DNA of 64,000 nucleotides from a bacterium 336/3 (GTDB lineage: Bacteria > Bacteroidota > Bacteroidia > Cytophagales > Thermonemataceae), in NCBI GenBank assembly GCA_001281695.1, contig LJIE01000001.1:440107-504106 (forward strand). Direction: 5' to 3'. Numbering within the stretch: position 1 is the first letter of the stretch; the number at the start of each line of letters is the position of its first letter. The translations under genes and the position numbers were made by a program. Under the pieces are notes generated by a model that made no database searches, had not been told where the DNA came from, and saw only the letters and a list, made by a program, of their open reading frames with translations. Positions 49,356-59,081 of this stretch are shown piece after piece.

Positions 49356-50411
49356 TTATCTTTGAGCATACTGAGTATCATAATATTTCTGGTAATCACC
49401 AGAAGTGACATTATCGAGCCAAGCTGTATTTGCCAAATACCAATCAATTGTTTTTTCTAAACCTTCCTCAAATTGCAAACTTGGTTTCCAACCTAATTCA
49501 TTCATAATTTTAGAGGCATCAATAGCATAACGTAAGTCGTGTCCTGCTCTATCTGTTACATAAGTAATTAATTTTGCAGATTCTCCTTCAGCTCTGCCTA
49601 ATTTCTTATCCATAATTTTGCATAACAATAATACTAAATCCAAATTTTTCCACTCATTAAAACCTCCAATGTTGTAAGTTTCTCCATTTCTCCCCCCATG
49701 AAAAACCATATCAATAGCTCTGGCATGGTCTATTACATACAACCAATCTCTTACATTTTCTCCTTTCCCATAAACAGGTAAAGGCTTATTTTTTTGAATG
49801 TTATGGATAAACAAAGGAATCAATTTTTCGGGAAATTGATTGGGTCCATAATTATTAGAACAATTGGAAACCACTACACGTAATTTGTAGGTATTGTAAT
49901 ATGCTCTTACAAAATGATCTGAGCTTGCTTTGGAGGCTGAGTAAGGCGACTGAGGGTCATAAGGTGTACTTTCTAAGAAAAACTCTTCAGGGTTGTGTAG
50001 AGAGCCATATACTTCATCTGTAGAAACATGATAAAATAAATGATTTTCTAAATCATTCTTCCACGCATTTTTAGCAGAGTTAAGTAAATTAACGGTTCCA
50101 ATGACATTGGTCATTACAAACTCCAAAGGGTTTAAAATAGACCTATCTACATGAGATTCAGCAGCTAAATGGATAACTCCTTTAAAATCATGTTCAGCAA
50201 AAAGCTGATTTAAGAAATTTGCATCTGTAATATCGCCTTTTACAAAAACGTAATTAGGAGCTTTTTCTATGTCTGTTAGGTTTGCAAGGTTGCCAGCATA
50301 GGTAAGATTATCCAAATTAAAAATTTGATAATTAGGATATTTATTCACAAATAAACGAATAACATGAGAGCCTATAAAGCCTGCACCACCAGTAATCAAT
50401 ATTTTCTCCAT
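49356..50411 (-). CDS. rfbB: dTDP-glucose 4,6-dehydratase
   Basis: A 351-residue extended SDR. The NAD loop is ILITGGAGFIGSHVIRLF. The RfbB blocks are NLDNLTYAGNLANL, HLAAESHVDRSI, VSTDEVYGSL (Thr-Asp-Glu of the dehydratase), YSASKASSDH (Tyr-x-x-x-Lys) and VSNCSNNYGPNQFPEKLIPL. It makes dTDP-4-keto-6-deoxyglucose, a precursor of rhamnose and other deoxysugars. No rfbA, rfbC or rfbD is beside it. It is read 3 bases after the transketolase-like gene. Confidence 0.95.
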   Translation of the reverse strand: MEKILITGGAGFIGSHVIRLFVNKYPNYQIFNLDNLTYAGNLANLTDIEKAPNYVFVKGDITDANFLNQLFAEHDFKGVIHLAAESHVDRSILNPLEFVMTNVIGTVNLLNSAKNAWKNDLENHLFYHVSTDEVYGSLHNPEEFFLESTPYDPQSPYSASKASSDHFVRAYYNTYKLRVVVSNCSNNYGPNQFPEKLIPLFIHNIQKNKPLPVYGKGENVRDWLYVIDHARAIDMVFHGGRNGETYNIGGFNEWKNLDLVLLLCKIMDKKLGRAEGESAKLITYVTDRAGHDLRYAIDASKIMNELGWKPSLQFEEGLEKTIDWYLANTAWLDNVTSGDYQKYYDTQYAQR

Positions 50412-50414
50412 AAA

Positions 50415-51263
50415 TTAATAATCTCCTAAAGTTTCTTCTAATTGAGCCAATGCTTTTTCCAATTCTGCATCATTGGGAGCTACACCATGCCATTTATGAG
50501 AGTGCATCATGTAATCTACACCAAATCCCATTTCAGATTTCATCAAAATAAGCGTTGGTTTACCTTGTTTAGTTAATTTTTTGGCTTCATCCAATGTTTT
50601 CAAAACATCTTCCATATTGTTGCCATCCATTTCTAATGTTTGCCATCCAAAAGCTTCCCATTTTGCTTTTAAGTTCTTTAAAGACATGACAGCATCCACA
50701 GGACCATCTATCTGCTGACCGTTGTAATCTATCACTGCAATAAGATTATCTACCTGATGATGAGCTGCATACATGGCTGCTTCCCAAATCTGACCTTCTT
50801 GTTGTTCTCCATCTCCCATCAATACATAAACCAACTTATCATCTTTCTTTAGTTTTTTACCTTGAGCGACACCAATAGCCACTGAAAGCCCTTGACCTAA
50901 AGAGCCAGATGCAATACGAACTCCCTCTAAACCTTCGTGAGTGGTTGGGTGTCCTTGTAAACGAGAATTAATTCTACGGAATGTACTCAGTTCGGAAACT
51001 TCAAAATAGCCACTACGAGCCAAAACACTATAAAATACAGGTGAAATATGCCCGTTTGAAAGAAAAAACATATCTTGGTTATCACCTTTCATATCAAAAG
51101 GTTTGGGATTATGCTCCATTTCTTCAAAATACAATGCTACAAGCAAATCGGCACAGCCCAAAGAGCCACCAGGGTGTCCTGATTGGCAGGCATGAACCAT
51201 ACGAACAATATCTCTACGTACCTGAGAAGCTATTTTTTTGAGCTCTTCTACTGAATGTTTCAT
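50415..51263 (-). CDS. transketolase N-terminal (thiamine-diphosphate) subunit
   Basis: A 282-residue protein equal to the N-terminal third of transketolase. Visible features are CQSGHPGGSLGCADLLVALY, the HGHISPVFYSVLA-like block (SNGHISPVFYSVLA), GSLGQGLSVAIGVA, the thiamine-diphosphate motif GDGEQQEGQIWEAAMYAAHH...N, and KGKPTLILMKSEMGFGVDYM. The C-terminal pyrimidine-binding half is normally a second gene next to it in bacteria with split transketolase; here the neighbours are rfbB and mqo. The ATG at 51263 (MKHSVEEL) is used, since longer starts overlap mqo. Its job is in the pentose phosphate pathway if a C-terminal partner exists. Confidence 0.9.
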   Translation of the reverse strand: MKHSVEELKKIASQVRRDIVRMVHACQSGHPGGSLGCADLLVALYFEEMEHNPKPFDMKGDNQDMFFLSNGHISPVFYSVLARSGYFEVSELSTFRRINSRLQGHPTTHEGLEGVRIASGSLGQGLSVAIGVAQGKKLKKDDKLVYVLMGDGEQQEGQIWEAAMYAAHHQVDNLIAVIDYNGQQIDGPVDAVMSLKNLKAKWEAFGWQTLEMDGNNMEDVLKTLDEAKKLTKQGKPTLILMKSEMGFGVDYMMHSHKWHGVAPNDAELEKALAQLEETLGDY

Positions 51264-51378
51264 TGGAAATGATTTTTTTTTTCGTGCAAAAATATTAATT
51301 ATATCCATAAAAAAATAATCTTGGCTATGATTTATTGAAACAAAAAGAATAATTACATTTATCTCAAACAACTTCATT

Positions 51379-52899
51379 ATGTCCAATATTTTTGACCCAC
51401 GTTATCACACCACAGCCCGTCCAGATGTAGTTTTGGTGGGGGCTGGTATTATGAGTGCTACTCTTGGAATTCTCTTGAAAGAATTAGATCCATCTTTAAC
51501 CATAGAAATTTATGAAAGATTGGATGTGGTGGCAGGAGAAAGTTCTGATGCATGGAACAATGCAGGAACAGGACATGCAGGCTTTTGTGAATTAAACTAT
51601 ACACCTCAAAATGAGGACGGTTCTGTAAATGTCAAAAAAGCATTTAAAATTGCTGAACAATTTGAAATATCGAAGCAACTTTGGGCTTATATGCTCAAAA
51701 AGCAATATATTTCTAATCCTAAAAGCTTTATGAATCAAATACCACATATCAGTGCTGTATTTGGAGAAAAAGATATTGATTTTCTAAAAAAACGCTATGA
51801 ACTTCTAAAAAACAGCTCTTTGTTTGAAGGAATGATTTATTCGGAAAACAAAGAAGAACTAAAAAAATGGATGCCTTTGATGTTTGAGGGTAGAAAAGAA
51901 GAAGATTTGATAGCTGCTACGAAAATTGATATAGGTGTAGATGTAGATTTTGGAGCATTGACAAGAGCTATTATGAAATATCTATGTGAACAAGAGGGAG
52001 TTACATTGTTTTTGAATCATGATGTAAAAGATATTGATAAAGTAGAAGAGGAGGAAGGAATTTGGCAAATGAAAATCAAAAATTTAACAACAGGAGAAAA
52101 AAGATATATTGACACAAAATTTGTGTTTATTGGTGCAGGAGGAGGAGCTTTACCACTTTTACAAAAAACAGATATTGATGAAGCAGAAGGTTTTGGAGGT
52201 TTCCCTGTAAGCGGGCAATGGTTAGTTTGTAAAAAGAAAGAAATTATAGAACGCCACCATGCCAAAGTTTATGGAAAAGCAGAAATAGGAGCTCCACCAA
52301 TGTCTGTGCCTCACTTAGATACTCGAATGATTAATGGAGAAAAAGCTCTTCTTTTTGGTCCTTATGCTGGATTTTCTACTAAATTCTTGAAAAAAGGTTC
52401 TTATATGGATTTAGTAGGCTCTCTGGAGTTTGATAATCTTATTCCTATGATAGCAGCAGGCATACAAAATATCCCCCTTACAAAATATCTGATTGGACAA
52501 GTTACCCAAAGTCCTGAGGAAAGATTAGTTTCTTTGAAAAAATTTATGCCTGAAGCAAATATTGAAGATTGGGAACTTAGAGAAGCAGGACAAAGAGTTC
52601 AAGTTATTAAGAGAGATAAGGAAGAAATAGGCGTTTTAGAGTTTGGAACGGAGGTAGTTCACTCTAAAGATGGAACGGTAGCTGCATTGCTTGGAGCTTC
52701 GCCAGGGGCTTCTACTTGTGTTTCTATTATGTTAGAATTATTAGAAAAATGCTTCCCAACAAAAATACAAAGTCATGAGTGGCAAACCAAATTAAAAGAG
52801 ATGATACCGAGTTACAAAGAATCATTGATAGAAAATGGAGAACTATGTAAAAAAATAAGAGAAGATAACCATAAATGGCTAGAGATAAGTAGTCAATAG
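51379..52899 (+). CDS. mqo: malate:quinone oxidoreductase
   Basis: A 506-residue FAD enzyme. The dinucleotide motif is VVLVGAGIMSATLGILLKEL, followed by IYERLDVVAGESSDAWNNAGTGHAGFCELNYTP in parts, the Mqo signature. FIGAGGGALPLLQKTDI and FPVSGQW are further family blocks. It oxidises malate to oxaloacetate and passes electrons to the quinone pool at the membrane, replacing NAD-linked malate dehydrogenase in the citric acid cycle. It is divergent from the transketolase subunit and ends at its own terminator. A weak -7 box (TACATTTA, 51354-51361) lies 18 bases before the ATG. Confidence 0.95.
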   Translation: MSNIFDPRYHTTARPDVVLVGAGIMSATLGILLKELDPSLTIEIYERLDVVAGESSDAWNNAGTGHAGFCELNYTPQNEDGSVNVKKAFKIAEQFEISKQLWAYMLKKQYISNPKSFMNQIPHISAVFGEKDIDFLKKRYELLKNSSLFEGMIYSENKEELKKWMPLMFEGRKEEDLIAATKIDIGVDVDFGALTRAIMKYLCEQEGVTLFLNHDVKDIDKVEEEEGIWQMKIKNLTTGEKRYIDTKFVFIGAGGGALPLLQKTDIDEAEGFGGFPVSGQWLVCKKKEIIERHHAKVYGKAEIGAPPMSVPHLDTRMINGEKALLFGPYAGFSTKFLKKGSYMDLVGSLEFDNLIPMIAAGIQNIPLTKYLIGQVTQSPEERLVSLKKFMPEANIEDWELREAGQRVQVIKRDKEEIGVLEFGTEVVHSKDGTVAALLGASPGASTCVSIMLELLEKCFPTKIQSHEWQTKLKEMIPSYKESLIENGELCKKIREDNHKWLEISSQ

Positions 52900-52924
52900 A
52901 TATTACAAACTGTTAAGACTTTCT

Positions 52925-52962
52925 GCTGGTGCGAGTTGTAGCTTGTACCAGCGAAGTTTTTT
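52925..52962 (+). terminator. terminator after mqo
   Basis: GCTGGTGCGAG (52925-52935) pairs with CTTGTACCAGC (52942-52952) using two G-U pairs, followed by GAAG and six Ts. Confidence 0.75.
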
Positions 52963-52972
52963 AATTGCCTTT

Positions 52973-52980
52973 TATCTTTG
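52973..52980 (+). promoter_or_regulatory. -7 box TATCTTTG before the cvfB-like gene
   Basis: Full match to TAnnTTTG, 32 bases upstream of ATG 53013 and directly after the mqo terminator. Confidence 0.55.
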
Positions 52981-53012
52981 TATCTTTACTGCTTTGAACT
53001 ATTATACTCCAA

Positions 53013-53864
53013 ATGATTGAAATAGGAAAATACAACACACTTACTATACTACGTGAAACCAAAGTGGGTTTATATTTAGGTTTACCTGATGAAAATACAG
53101 ACCCCAGTGAAGATATATTACTACCCAATAAATATGTTCCAGAGCATTTTGTAATTGGTAATGATATTACTGTTTTTGTATATCTTGATCATGAAGAAAG
53201 ACCAGTGGCAACTACTTTAAAACCTTACATTCTATTGAATGAATTTGCTTTACTTAGAGTAAATTACATTAATAAATTTGGAGCTTTTATGGATTGGGGT
53301 ATGGAAAAAGATTTGTTTGTTCCTTTCAAAGAGCAAGCCCGTCCCATGGAACAAGGACATCTTTATTTAATCTATATGTATATGGATGAAATGACGGATC
53401 GTTTAGTAGGTTCTAGTAAAATCAATCAGTTTTTAGATAACGAAAATATTACGGTTGAAAACGGAGAAAAAGTCGATTTGATAGTTTCTCATATTACCGA
53501 ATTGGGGATTAATGTTATCATCAATGAAAAGCATCAAGGACTTTTGTATAAAAATGAAGTATTTGAAGACCTGCGTACTGGTGATAAAATTGTTGGATAT
53601 ATTAAAAATATACGACCTGATGGTAAAATAGATGTTTCTCACCAGCCTTTTGGAATGGAACGTGTGGATATTTCAGGTCAAGCTATTTTAGACAAACTAA
53701 AAGCTAGTCGTGGATTTTTAAAACTGAACGATGATTCAGATCCCGAAGACATCAAAACAATACTCAAAATGAGTAAAAAGACATTCAAAAAAGCAATTGG
53801 GACGCTTTACAAACAAAAACTTATCGAAATAAAAGAAGATGGGATTTACTTGGTTAAAGAGTAA
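53013..53864 (+). CDS. CvfB/YitL-type S1 RNA-binding protein
   Basis: A 283-residue cytoplasmic RNA-binding protein. It opens with a beta domain (IGKYNTLTILRETKVGLYLGL), then S1-like domains (LRVNYINKFGAFMDWGMEKDLFVPF at about 85-110, and DKIVGYIKNIRPDGKIDVSHQPFG at about 195-218) and a C-terminal winged helix (FLKLNDDSDPEDIKTILKMSKKTFKKAIGTLYK). This is the CvfB layout, linked to virulence gene control and RNA processing in other bacteria. The targets here are unknown. It converges with tex across a terminator. Confidence 0.92.
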   Translation: MIEIGKYNTLTILRETKVGLYLGLPDENTDPSEDILLPNKYVPEHFVIGNDITVFVYLDHEERPVATTLKPYILLNEFALLRVNYINKFGAFMDWGMEKDLFVPFKEQARPMEQGHLYLIYMYMDEMTDRLVGSSKINQFLDNENITVENGEKVDLIVSHITELGINVIINEKHQGLLYKNEVFEDLRTGDKIVGYIKNIRPDGKIDVSHQPFGMERVDISGQAILDKLKASRGFLKLNDDSDPEDIKTILKMSKKTFKKAIGTLYKQKLIEIKEDGIYLVKE

Positions 53865-53890
53865 AACAGTAACAAATACAATTATAAAAT

Positions 53891-53918
53891 AAAAAGCCCT
53901 ATTTCTAGGGCTTTTTTA
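53891..53918. terminator. bidirectional terminator between cvfB-like gene and tex
   Basis: AAAAAGCCCTA pairs with TAGGGCTTTTT around a 4-base loop; the strand of six Ts on each side serves both genes. Confidence 0.85.
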
Positions 53919-56165
53919 TTATCCAAATTTAGCTTTCAGAGCTGCTAATTTATCTTCATAACTTTCTTCTTTTCCTTGACTTTTACGGTCTTTGAGGTCT
54001 TTTTTCTCAGATTTTTTCATTTCTGGTTTCGCTTCTCCACGCAAAGAAAGAGCGATACGCCTTCTATCAGTATCTATTTCTAATACTGTTACTTGTACTT
54101 TTTGCCCTACTTTTACTACTTCCGAAGGGTCAGAAACATATTTATCTGCAACTTCACTGATATGTACCAAGCCATCTTGGTGAACACCAATATCCACAAA
54201 AGCTCCAAATTTTGTAACATTAGTAATAATGCCAGGGAGTTTCATGCCTGTTCGTAAATCTGAAATTTCGTGGACGCCTTCTGCAAATTCAAAAATTTCA
54301 AATTGAGCTCTTGGATCTCTACCAGGTTTTGCCAATTCTTGGATAATATCTTGTAATGTTGGCAAACCAAATTTATCAGTTACATATTTCTTAGGATCTA
54401 TTTGTTTACGCAAATCATCTTTTTGCATTAAATCTTTTACTGTACAGTTCAAATCTTTAGCCATTTGTTCCACAATAGCATAGGCTTCAGGGTGAACTGC
54501 ACTACTATCCAAAGGATTTTGAGCTTCTCTAATTCTCAAGAAACCAGCACACTGCTCAAATGCTTTATCTCCCAAACGAGGTACTTTTTTGAGTTCATCT
54601 CTTGTTTTGAAAGCACCTTTCTCATTTCTATAATTGATGATATTTTGAGCTAAACTTTCGCCTAAACCTGAAACATATGTAAGGAGTTGTTTACTGGCTG
54701 TATTCAATTCTACACCTACTCGGTTTACAGAGCTAACCACCACATCATCCAAACTCTTTTTGAGAGCGTTTTGATCTACATCATGTTGGTACTGCCCAAC
54801 ACCAATAGATTTTGGGTCTATTTTTACTAATTCGGCAAGAGGATCTTGTAACCTTCTACCAATAGAAACAGCTCCACGAACAGTTATATCTTTATCTGGA
54901 AACTCTTCTCTTGCTACATCTGAAGCAGAGTAGATAGATGCTCCACTTTCATTGACTACAATAATATGAGTATCTGGGATTTCTAAACTTCTTGCAAATG
55001 CTTCAGTTTCACGACTTGCAGTTCCATTTCCAATTGCAATGGCTTCTACCTGATATTCAGCACAAAGCTTTTTGACAACAGAAGCGGATTTGGCAAATTC
55101 TCTTTGGGGTTCATTTGGATAAATGGCTTCATTATGTAAAAGTTTACCATTTTTATCTAAAACAACTAATTTACAACCTGTTCTAAAACCAGGGTCAAGA
55201 GCCAAAATAGTTTTTTCACCTAATGGAGAAGACATTAACAACTCTCTGATGTTACTTGCAAACACATTGATAGCTTCTTCATCAGCTTTTTTCTTAGAAA
55301 GTAAACGAATTTCTGTCTCCATAGAAGGTCTCAAAAGGCGTTTGTAGCAATCTGCAATGGAAAGTTTAATCTGCTGACCACATTCATTACGGCTTTTTAT
55401 AAATTCATTTTCAAGTATATCAATGGCATCTTGTTCTTCAGGAGCAATGTCTAAAGTTAAAAACAATTCTTTTTCACCTCTACGCATAGCAAGCAATCTG
55501 TGGGAAGGAACAGTTGCAATAGATTCAGACCATTCAAAATAATCTTTGAACTTTTGAGCTTCTTCTGTTTTCTCCTTGTCAGGAATAACCTTTGAAACAA
55601 TGAGAGCTTTTTTCAAGAATAAATCTCTCATTTTAGCTCTTGCCTCTTGATTTTCATTTATGTATTCAGCAATGATATGTCTTGCTCCTTCTAAGGCCTC
55701 AGCTACACTATTTACTTGTTTTTCCGCATCTACAAAATTTTGAGCTTCTGCTTCTAAATTTATATCATTTTGTTCTAAAATAAGTATTGCTAAGGGTTCT
55801 AAGCCTTTTTCTTTAGCAATAGTTGCTTTTGTACGTTTTTTAGGTTTGTAAGGCAGATAAATATCTTCCAAAACACTCATAGTCTCAGCATTCAGAATTT
55901 TCTGCTCCAATTCATCAGTAAGTTTACCTTGTTCTTTGATGGATTTTAAAATACTATCTCTGCGTTTGTCTAATTCTTCCAATTGTTCTAATCTATCACG
56001 AACAGCTGCTACTTGTACTTCATCTAAACTGCCAGTTAATTCTTTACGATAACGAGAAATAAAGGGAACAGTTCCTCCTTCTTTTAATAATTGAGATGTT
56101 GCTTCTACCTGTTTGATGCCAATGGAAAGTTCGGCAGCAATTTTTATGAAATAACGTTCTGACAT
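53919..56165 (-). CDS. tex: Tex-family S1 RNA-binding transcription accessory protein
   Basis: A 748-residue Tex protein. The N-terminal helical region includes VPFISRYRKELTGSLDEVQV; the YqgF-like domain carries ILALDPGFRTGCKLVVLDKNG and IAIGNGTASRETEAFA; the helix-hairpin-helix part reads RVGVELNTASKQLLTYVSGLG; the S1 domain is near residues 645-715 (GIITNVTKFGAFVDIGVHQDGLVHISEVAD). A Lys-rich tail follows. It binds nucleic acids and may act at stalled transcription. The ATG at 56165 (MSERYF) is preferred; the longer open frame before it is AT-rich and non-coding in character. Confidence 0.95.
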   Translation of the reverse strand: MSERYFIKIAAELSIGIKQVEATSQLLKEGGTVPFISRYRKELTGSLDEVQVAAVRDRLEQLEELDKRRDSILKSIKEQGKLTDELEQKILNAETMSVLEDIYLPYKPKKRTKATIAKEKGLEPLAILILEQNDINLEAEAQNFVDAEKQVNSVAEALEGARHIIAEYINENQEARAKMRDLFLKKALIVSKVIPDKEKTEEAQKFKDYFEWSESIATVPSHRLLAMRRGEKELFLTLDIAPEEQDAIDILENEFIKSRNECGQQIKLSIADCYKRLLRPSMETEIRLLSKKKADEEAINVFASNIRELLMSSPLGEKTILALDPGFRTGCKLVVLDKNGKLLHNEAIYPNEPQREFAKSASVVKKLCAEYQVEAIAIGNGTASRETEAFARSLEIPDTHIIVVNESGASIYSASDVAREEFPDKDITVRGAVSIGRRLQDPLAELVKIDPKSIGVGQYQHDVDQNALKKSLDDVVVSSVNRVGVELNTASKQLLTYVSGLGESLAQNIINYRNEKGAFKTRDELKKVPRLGDKAFEQCAGFLRIREAQNPLDSSAVHPEAYAIVEQMAKDLNCTVKDLMQKDDLRKQIDPKKYVTDKFGLPTLQDIIQELAKPGRDPRAQFEIFEFAEGVHEISDLRTGMKLPGIITNVTKFGAFVDIGVHQDGLVHISEVADKYVSDPSEVVKVGQKVQVTVLEIDTDRRRIALSLRGEAKPEMKKSEKKDLKDRKSQGKEESYEDKLAALKAKFG

Positions 56166-56226
56166 TGTATATGAAATTTTTAGGGAGACAAAAATAGCAA
56201 AAAAATCTATCTCAAGAGCCTTTATT

Positions 56227-56260
56227 TTTGATTTTTTATCTATAAAAAATCGTATTTTTG
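56227..56260 (+). promoter_or_regulatory. putative promoter of recQ
   Basis: TTTG (56227-56230) and TATTTTTG (56253-56260) are 22 bases apart, close to the Bacteroidota -33/-7 layout, giving a leader of about 60 bases. Confidence 0.55.
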
Positions 56261-56328
56261 TAGAATAAGCTAAAAACGAATGAGTTGTTTGTAAGGCTTT
56301 ACTTTCTTGTCTAAATATCATAAATTTT

Positions 56329-58257
56329 ATGAATTCCGAACTTTCGCAGAAGGTACACGAAATACTAAGTAAATATTGGGGTTATCGGCAATTTAGACCA
56401 TTGCAAGAAGATATAGTGATTTCTATTTTAGAAGGACATGATACATTAGCACTATTGCCTACAGGTGGTGGAAAATCTATCTGCTTTCAAGTACCTGCCA
56501 TATATTTAGAAGGAGTATGTGTGGTTATTTCGCCTCTGATTGCTCTTATGAAAGACCAAGTGGAAAATCTAAAGAAACGAAATATTAGTGCTTATGCCAT
56601 TTTTTCAGGTATGAGTAGAAGAGAAATAGATATTACGTTAGATCATTGTGTATATGGCAAGGTAAAGTTCTTGTATGTTTCACCTGAGCGTGTCCAAACA
56701 GATATTTTTCAGGAACGAATTAAGAAAATGAAAGTGAGTATGCTTGTAATAGATGAAGCTCATTGTATATCGCAATGGGGTTATGATTTTAGACCAGCTT
56801 ATTTGCAAATTGCTGAAATTCGGAAATTAATCCCTAATGTACCTTGTATGGCTCTTACAGCAACAGCTACTGAAGTAGTAAAAGGAGATATACAAGACAG
56901 GTTATTATTTAAAGTAGATAGAAAAGTATTTCAAAAAAGCTTTTCAAGGGCAAACCTTTCTTATTCTTGTTTTTATGAAGAAAACAAAAGTCAAAAATTG
57001 CTTCAAATACTTAAAAATGTACAAGGTTCGGCAGTAATTTATGCCAATACTCGTAAAAAAGTGCAAGAAATAGCACAACTATTGGCTCAAAATAAAATAA
57101 GTGTAGATTTTTATCATGCTGGACTTACCAATGAACAAAGAGATAAAAAACAAGATGCATGGATTAGAAACAACACTAGGGTCATTGTCTCAACAAATGC
57201 CTTTGGAATGGGTATCGATAAGCCAGATGTAAGGGTTGTTATTCACTGGGATTTGCCCTCTTCTTTAGAAGCATATTATCAAGAGGCAGGTAGAGCAGGC
57301 AGAGATGAAAAAAAAGCTTATGCTGTGGCTATGTATGATAAAAATGATATTGAACAATTACAAATCAATGTCTTAAAAGCATACCCTAATATTGGGGTTA
57401 TCAAGAATGTATATCAGATGCTTGCTAATAACTATCAATTGGCTGTAGGGAGTGGATTTATGGCTAGTTTTGATTTTGACTTCAATGATTTTGTAAAGAC
57501 GTTCAATTTAGATGCAACAGAAACACATTTTTCGTTAAAAATTCTTTGTGATGAGGGGATGATACAATTAAGTGAAGCTTATTTTAGCCCATCTAAAATT
57601 TTATTTGTGTTGAATAAGAACGATTTATATGCTTTCCAGCTAGCTAATCAGAACTTAGAATCTGTTATTCAACTGATATTACGAATGTATGGTGGTGAAA
57701 CACTCACAAATTTTTCTAAAATTTCTGAGCATGCAATTGCCCAAAATGCTCAAACAAGTGTAGAAAATATCGTAAAAGCCTTAGAACACTTGGAGAAACT
57801 AAGAGTTCTGATTTATGAAAAACAAAAAAATAAGCCACAACTTACGTTTATTATGCCTCGTCAGCATGCAGATAATTTACCATTAGATTTAGAAAAAATA
57901 AAGGGTAGAAAAGAAAGAGATTTAAGAAAAGCAAAATCTGTTGGGCATTATGTACAGCATCAGAATCGTTGTAGAACGCAGTTACTTTTAGAATATTTTG
58001 GAGAAATTAGTTACGAACCTTGTGGGGTTTGTGATGTCTGTTTGCAAAAAAAGAAAGAACATAGACTCAGTGAAAATTACTATGAATTGTACAGAGAAAG
58101 AATCTTGAACGCTTTAGAGTTCAGATCTTTAACAATTGAAGAATTATTAAATGTAATTAATCCAAAAACAAGAGAAGCTTTAATAGAAGCTTTGCAAAAA
58201 ATTATAGAAGTAGGAGAATTAGAATATACAGAAGAGAATAAATTAAAAAAGGTTTGA
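56329..58257 (+). CDS. recQ: ATP-dependent DNA helicase RecQ
   Basis: A 642-residue superfamily-2 helicase. Motifs in order: FRPLQEDIVISILEGHDTLALLPTGGGKS (Q motif and Walker A), SPLIALMKDQV, VIDEAHCISQWGYDFRP (DEAH and aromatic loop), ALTATAT, then VIYANTRKKV, STNAFGMGIDKPDVR and YYQEAGRAGRD. The zinc domain (RQC) has Cys in NRCRTQLL and CGVCDVC. The last part (ILNALEFRSLTIEELLNVINPKT) is a winged-helix-like end and no full HRDC domain is seen. It unwinds DNA in the 3'-5' direction during repair and recombination. Confidence 0.95.
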   Translation: MNSELSQKVHEILSKYWGYRQFRPLQEDIVISILEGHDTLALLPTGGGKSICFQVPAIYLEGVCVVISPLIALMKDQVENLKKRNISAYAIFSGMSRREIDITLDHCVYGKVKFLYVSPERVQTDIFQERIKKMKVSMLVIDEAHCISQWGYDFRPAYLQIAEIRKLIPNVPCMALTATATEVVKGDIQDRLLFKVDRKVFQKSFSRANLSYSCFYEENKSQKLLQILKNVQGSAVIYANTRKKVQEIAQLLAQNKISVDFYHAGLTNEQRDKKQDAWIRNNTRVIVSTNAFGMGIDKPDVRVVIHWDLPSSLEAYYQEAGRAGRDEKKAYAVAMYDKNDIEQLQINVLKAYPNIGVIKNVYQMLANNYQLAVGSGFMASFDFDFNDFVKTFNLDATETHFSLKILCDEGMIQLSEAYFSPSKILFVLNKNDLYAFQLANQNLESVIQLILRMYGGETLTNFSKISEHAIAQNAQTSVENIVKALEHLEKLRVLIYEKQKNKPQLTFIMPRQHADNLPLDLEKIKGRKERDLRKAKSVGHYVQHQNRCRTQLLLEYFGEISYEPCGVCDVCLQKKKEHRLSENYYELYRERILNALEFRSLTIEELLNVINPKTREALIEALQKIIEVGELEYTEENKLKKV

Positions 58258-58275
58258 GAACTCAAACCTTTTTTA
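58246..58275. terminator. terminator after recQ
   Basis: AAAAAAGGTTTGAG pairs with CTCAAACCTTTTTT around AA. The hairpin covers the recQ stop codon and can act in both directions. Confidence 0.85.
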
Positions 58276-58323
58276 CAGATACAATTATAATTAAGTTGAT
58301 TTAATAAAGCTTCACTTAAGCTG

Positions 58324-58992
58324 TTACCATTCAGCAATAACAGTTTCACCACCTACAGGCTTATCACCTATTTTTACTAACACTTTTGCCTCTAAAGGTA
58401 TAAAAATATCTACTCTCGAACCAAATTTTATAAAGCCAAATTCTTCACCTTGTTCTACAGGTGTGCCTTCTTTTACATACCAAACAATTCTACGAGCCAA
58501 TGCACCAGCTATTTGTCTGAATAAAACTCTTTTTCCATCCGAAGTTTTGATAGCAATGCTTGTTCTTTCATTTTCAGTGCTAGATTTTGGATGCCAAGCA
58601 ACCAAATATTTTCCAGCGTGGTATTTGCAAAATTCTACTACTCCAGAAACAGGATTTCTATTGACATGTACATTGAAAGGCGACATAAAAATAGAAATTT
58701 GTTTACATCTCGTTTTTAAAAATTCAGGTTCATCAACCTCTTCAATCACAACTACTTTACCATCAGCAGGAGCTATAATGTGATTAACATTTTTGGGAGT
58801 TTTGCGTGTTGGATTACGGAAAAACTGCAAAACAATCACAAAGATAACTAAACCAATAGCTAAAATAATGTTTGATACAATTTTAGCAACGTCTGGATTG
58901 TCAGTTAATAACCAAGAAACACCTAAATATAGGGCTGTAAATACTATCAAAACCAAGAAAATAGTTTTAAAGCCTTCTTTATGAATAGACAT
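58324..58992 (-). CDS. psd: phosphatidylserine decarboxylase proenzyme
   Basis: A 222-residue short-type enzyme (the same size as archaetidylserine decarboxylase-like Psd). Two N-terminal membrane helices (about 13-60) precede the catalytic part: IIAPADGKVVVIEEVDEPEF, IFMSPFNVHVNRNPVSGVVEFCKYH and GFIKFGSRVDIFIP. Cleavage between Gly and Ser in FGS would give the pyruvoyl group. It makes phosphatidylethanolamine at the inner membrane. No phosphatidylserine synthase gene is adjacent. It is divergent from ridA. Confidence 0.93.
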   Translation of the reverse strand: MSIHKEGFKTIFLVLIVFTALYLGVSWLLTDNPDVAKIVSNIILAIGLVIFVIVLQFFRNPTRKTPKNVNHIIAPADGKVVVIEEVDEPEFLKTRCKQISIFMSPFNVHVNRNPVSGVVEFCKYHAGKYLVAWHPKSSTENERTSIAIKTSDGKRVLFRQIAGALARRIVWYVKEGTPVEQGEEFGFIKFGSRVDIFIPLEAKVLVKIGDKPVGGETVIAEW

Positions 58993-59081
58993 ATAATAGA
59001 GATTAGATGTAAACTAAAACAATTGCAAATAAAATAAATTTATTGGTATATTGCAGGCATTCAAAGCAAAATTTTAAATAA

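Noticed and set aside
53919-56321. Longer Tex start, 52 codons upstream of ATG 56165
   Set aside because: The extra part is AT-rich with no family similarity and covers the recQ promoter region; the MSERYF start matches the usual Tex N-terminus.
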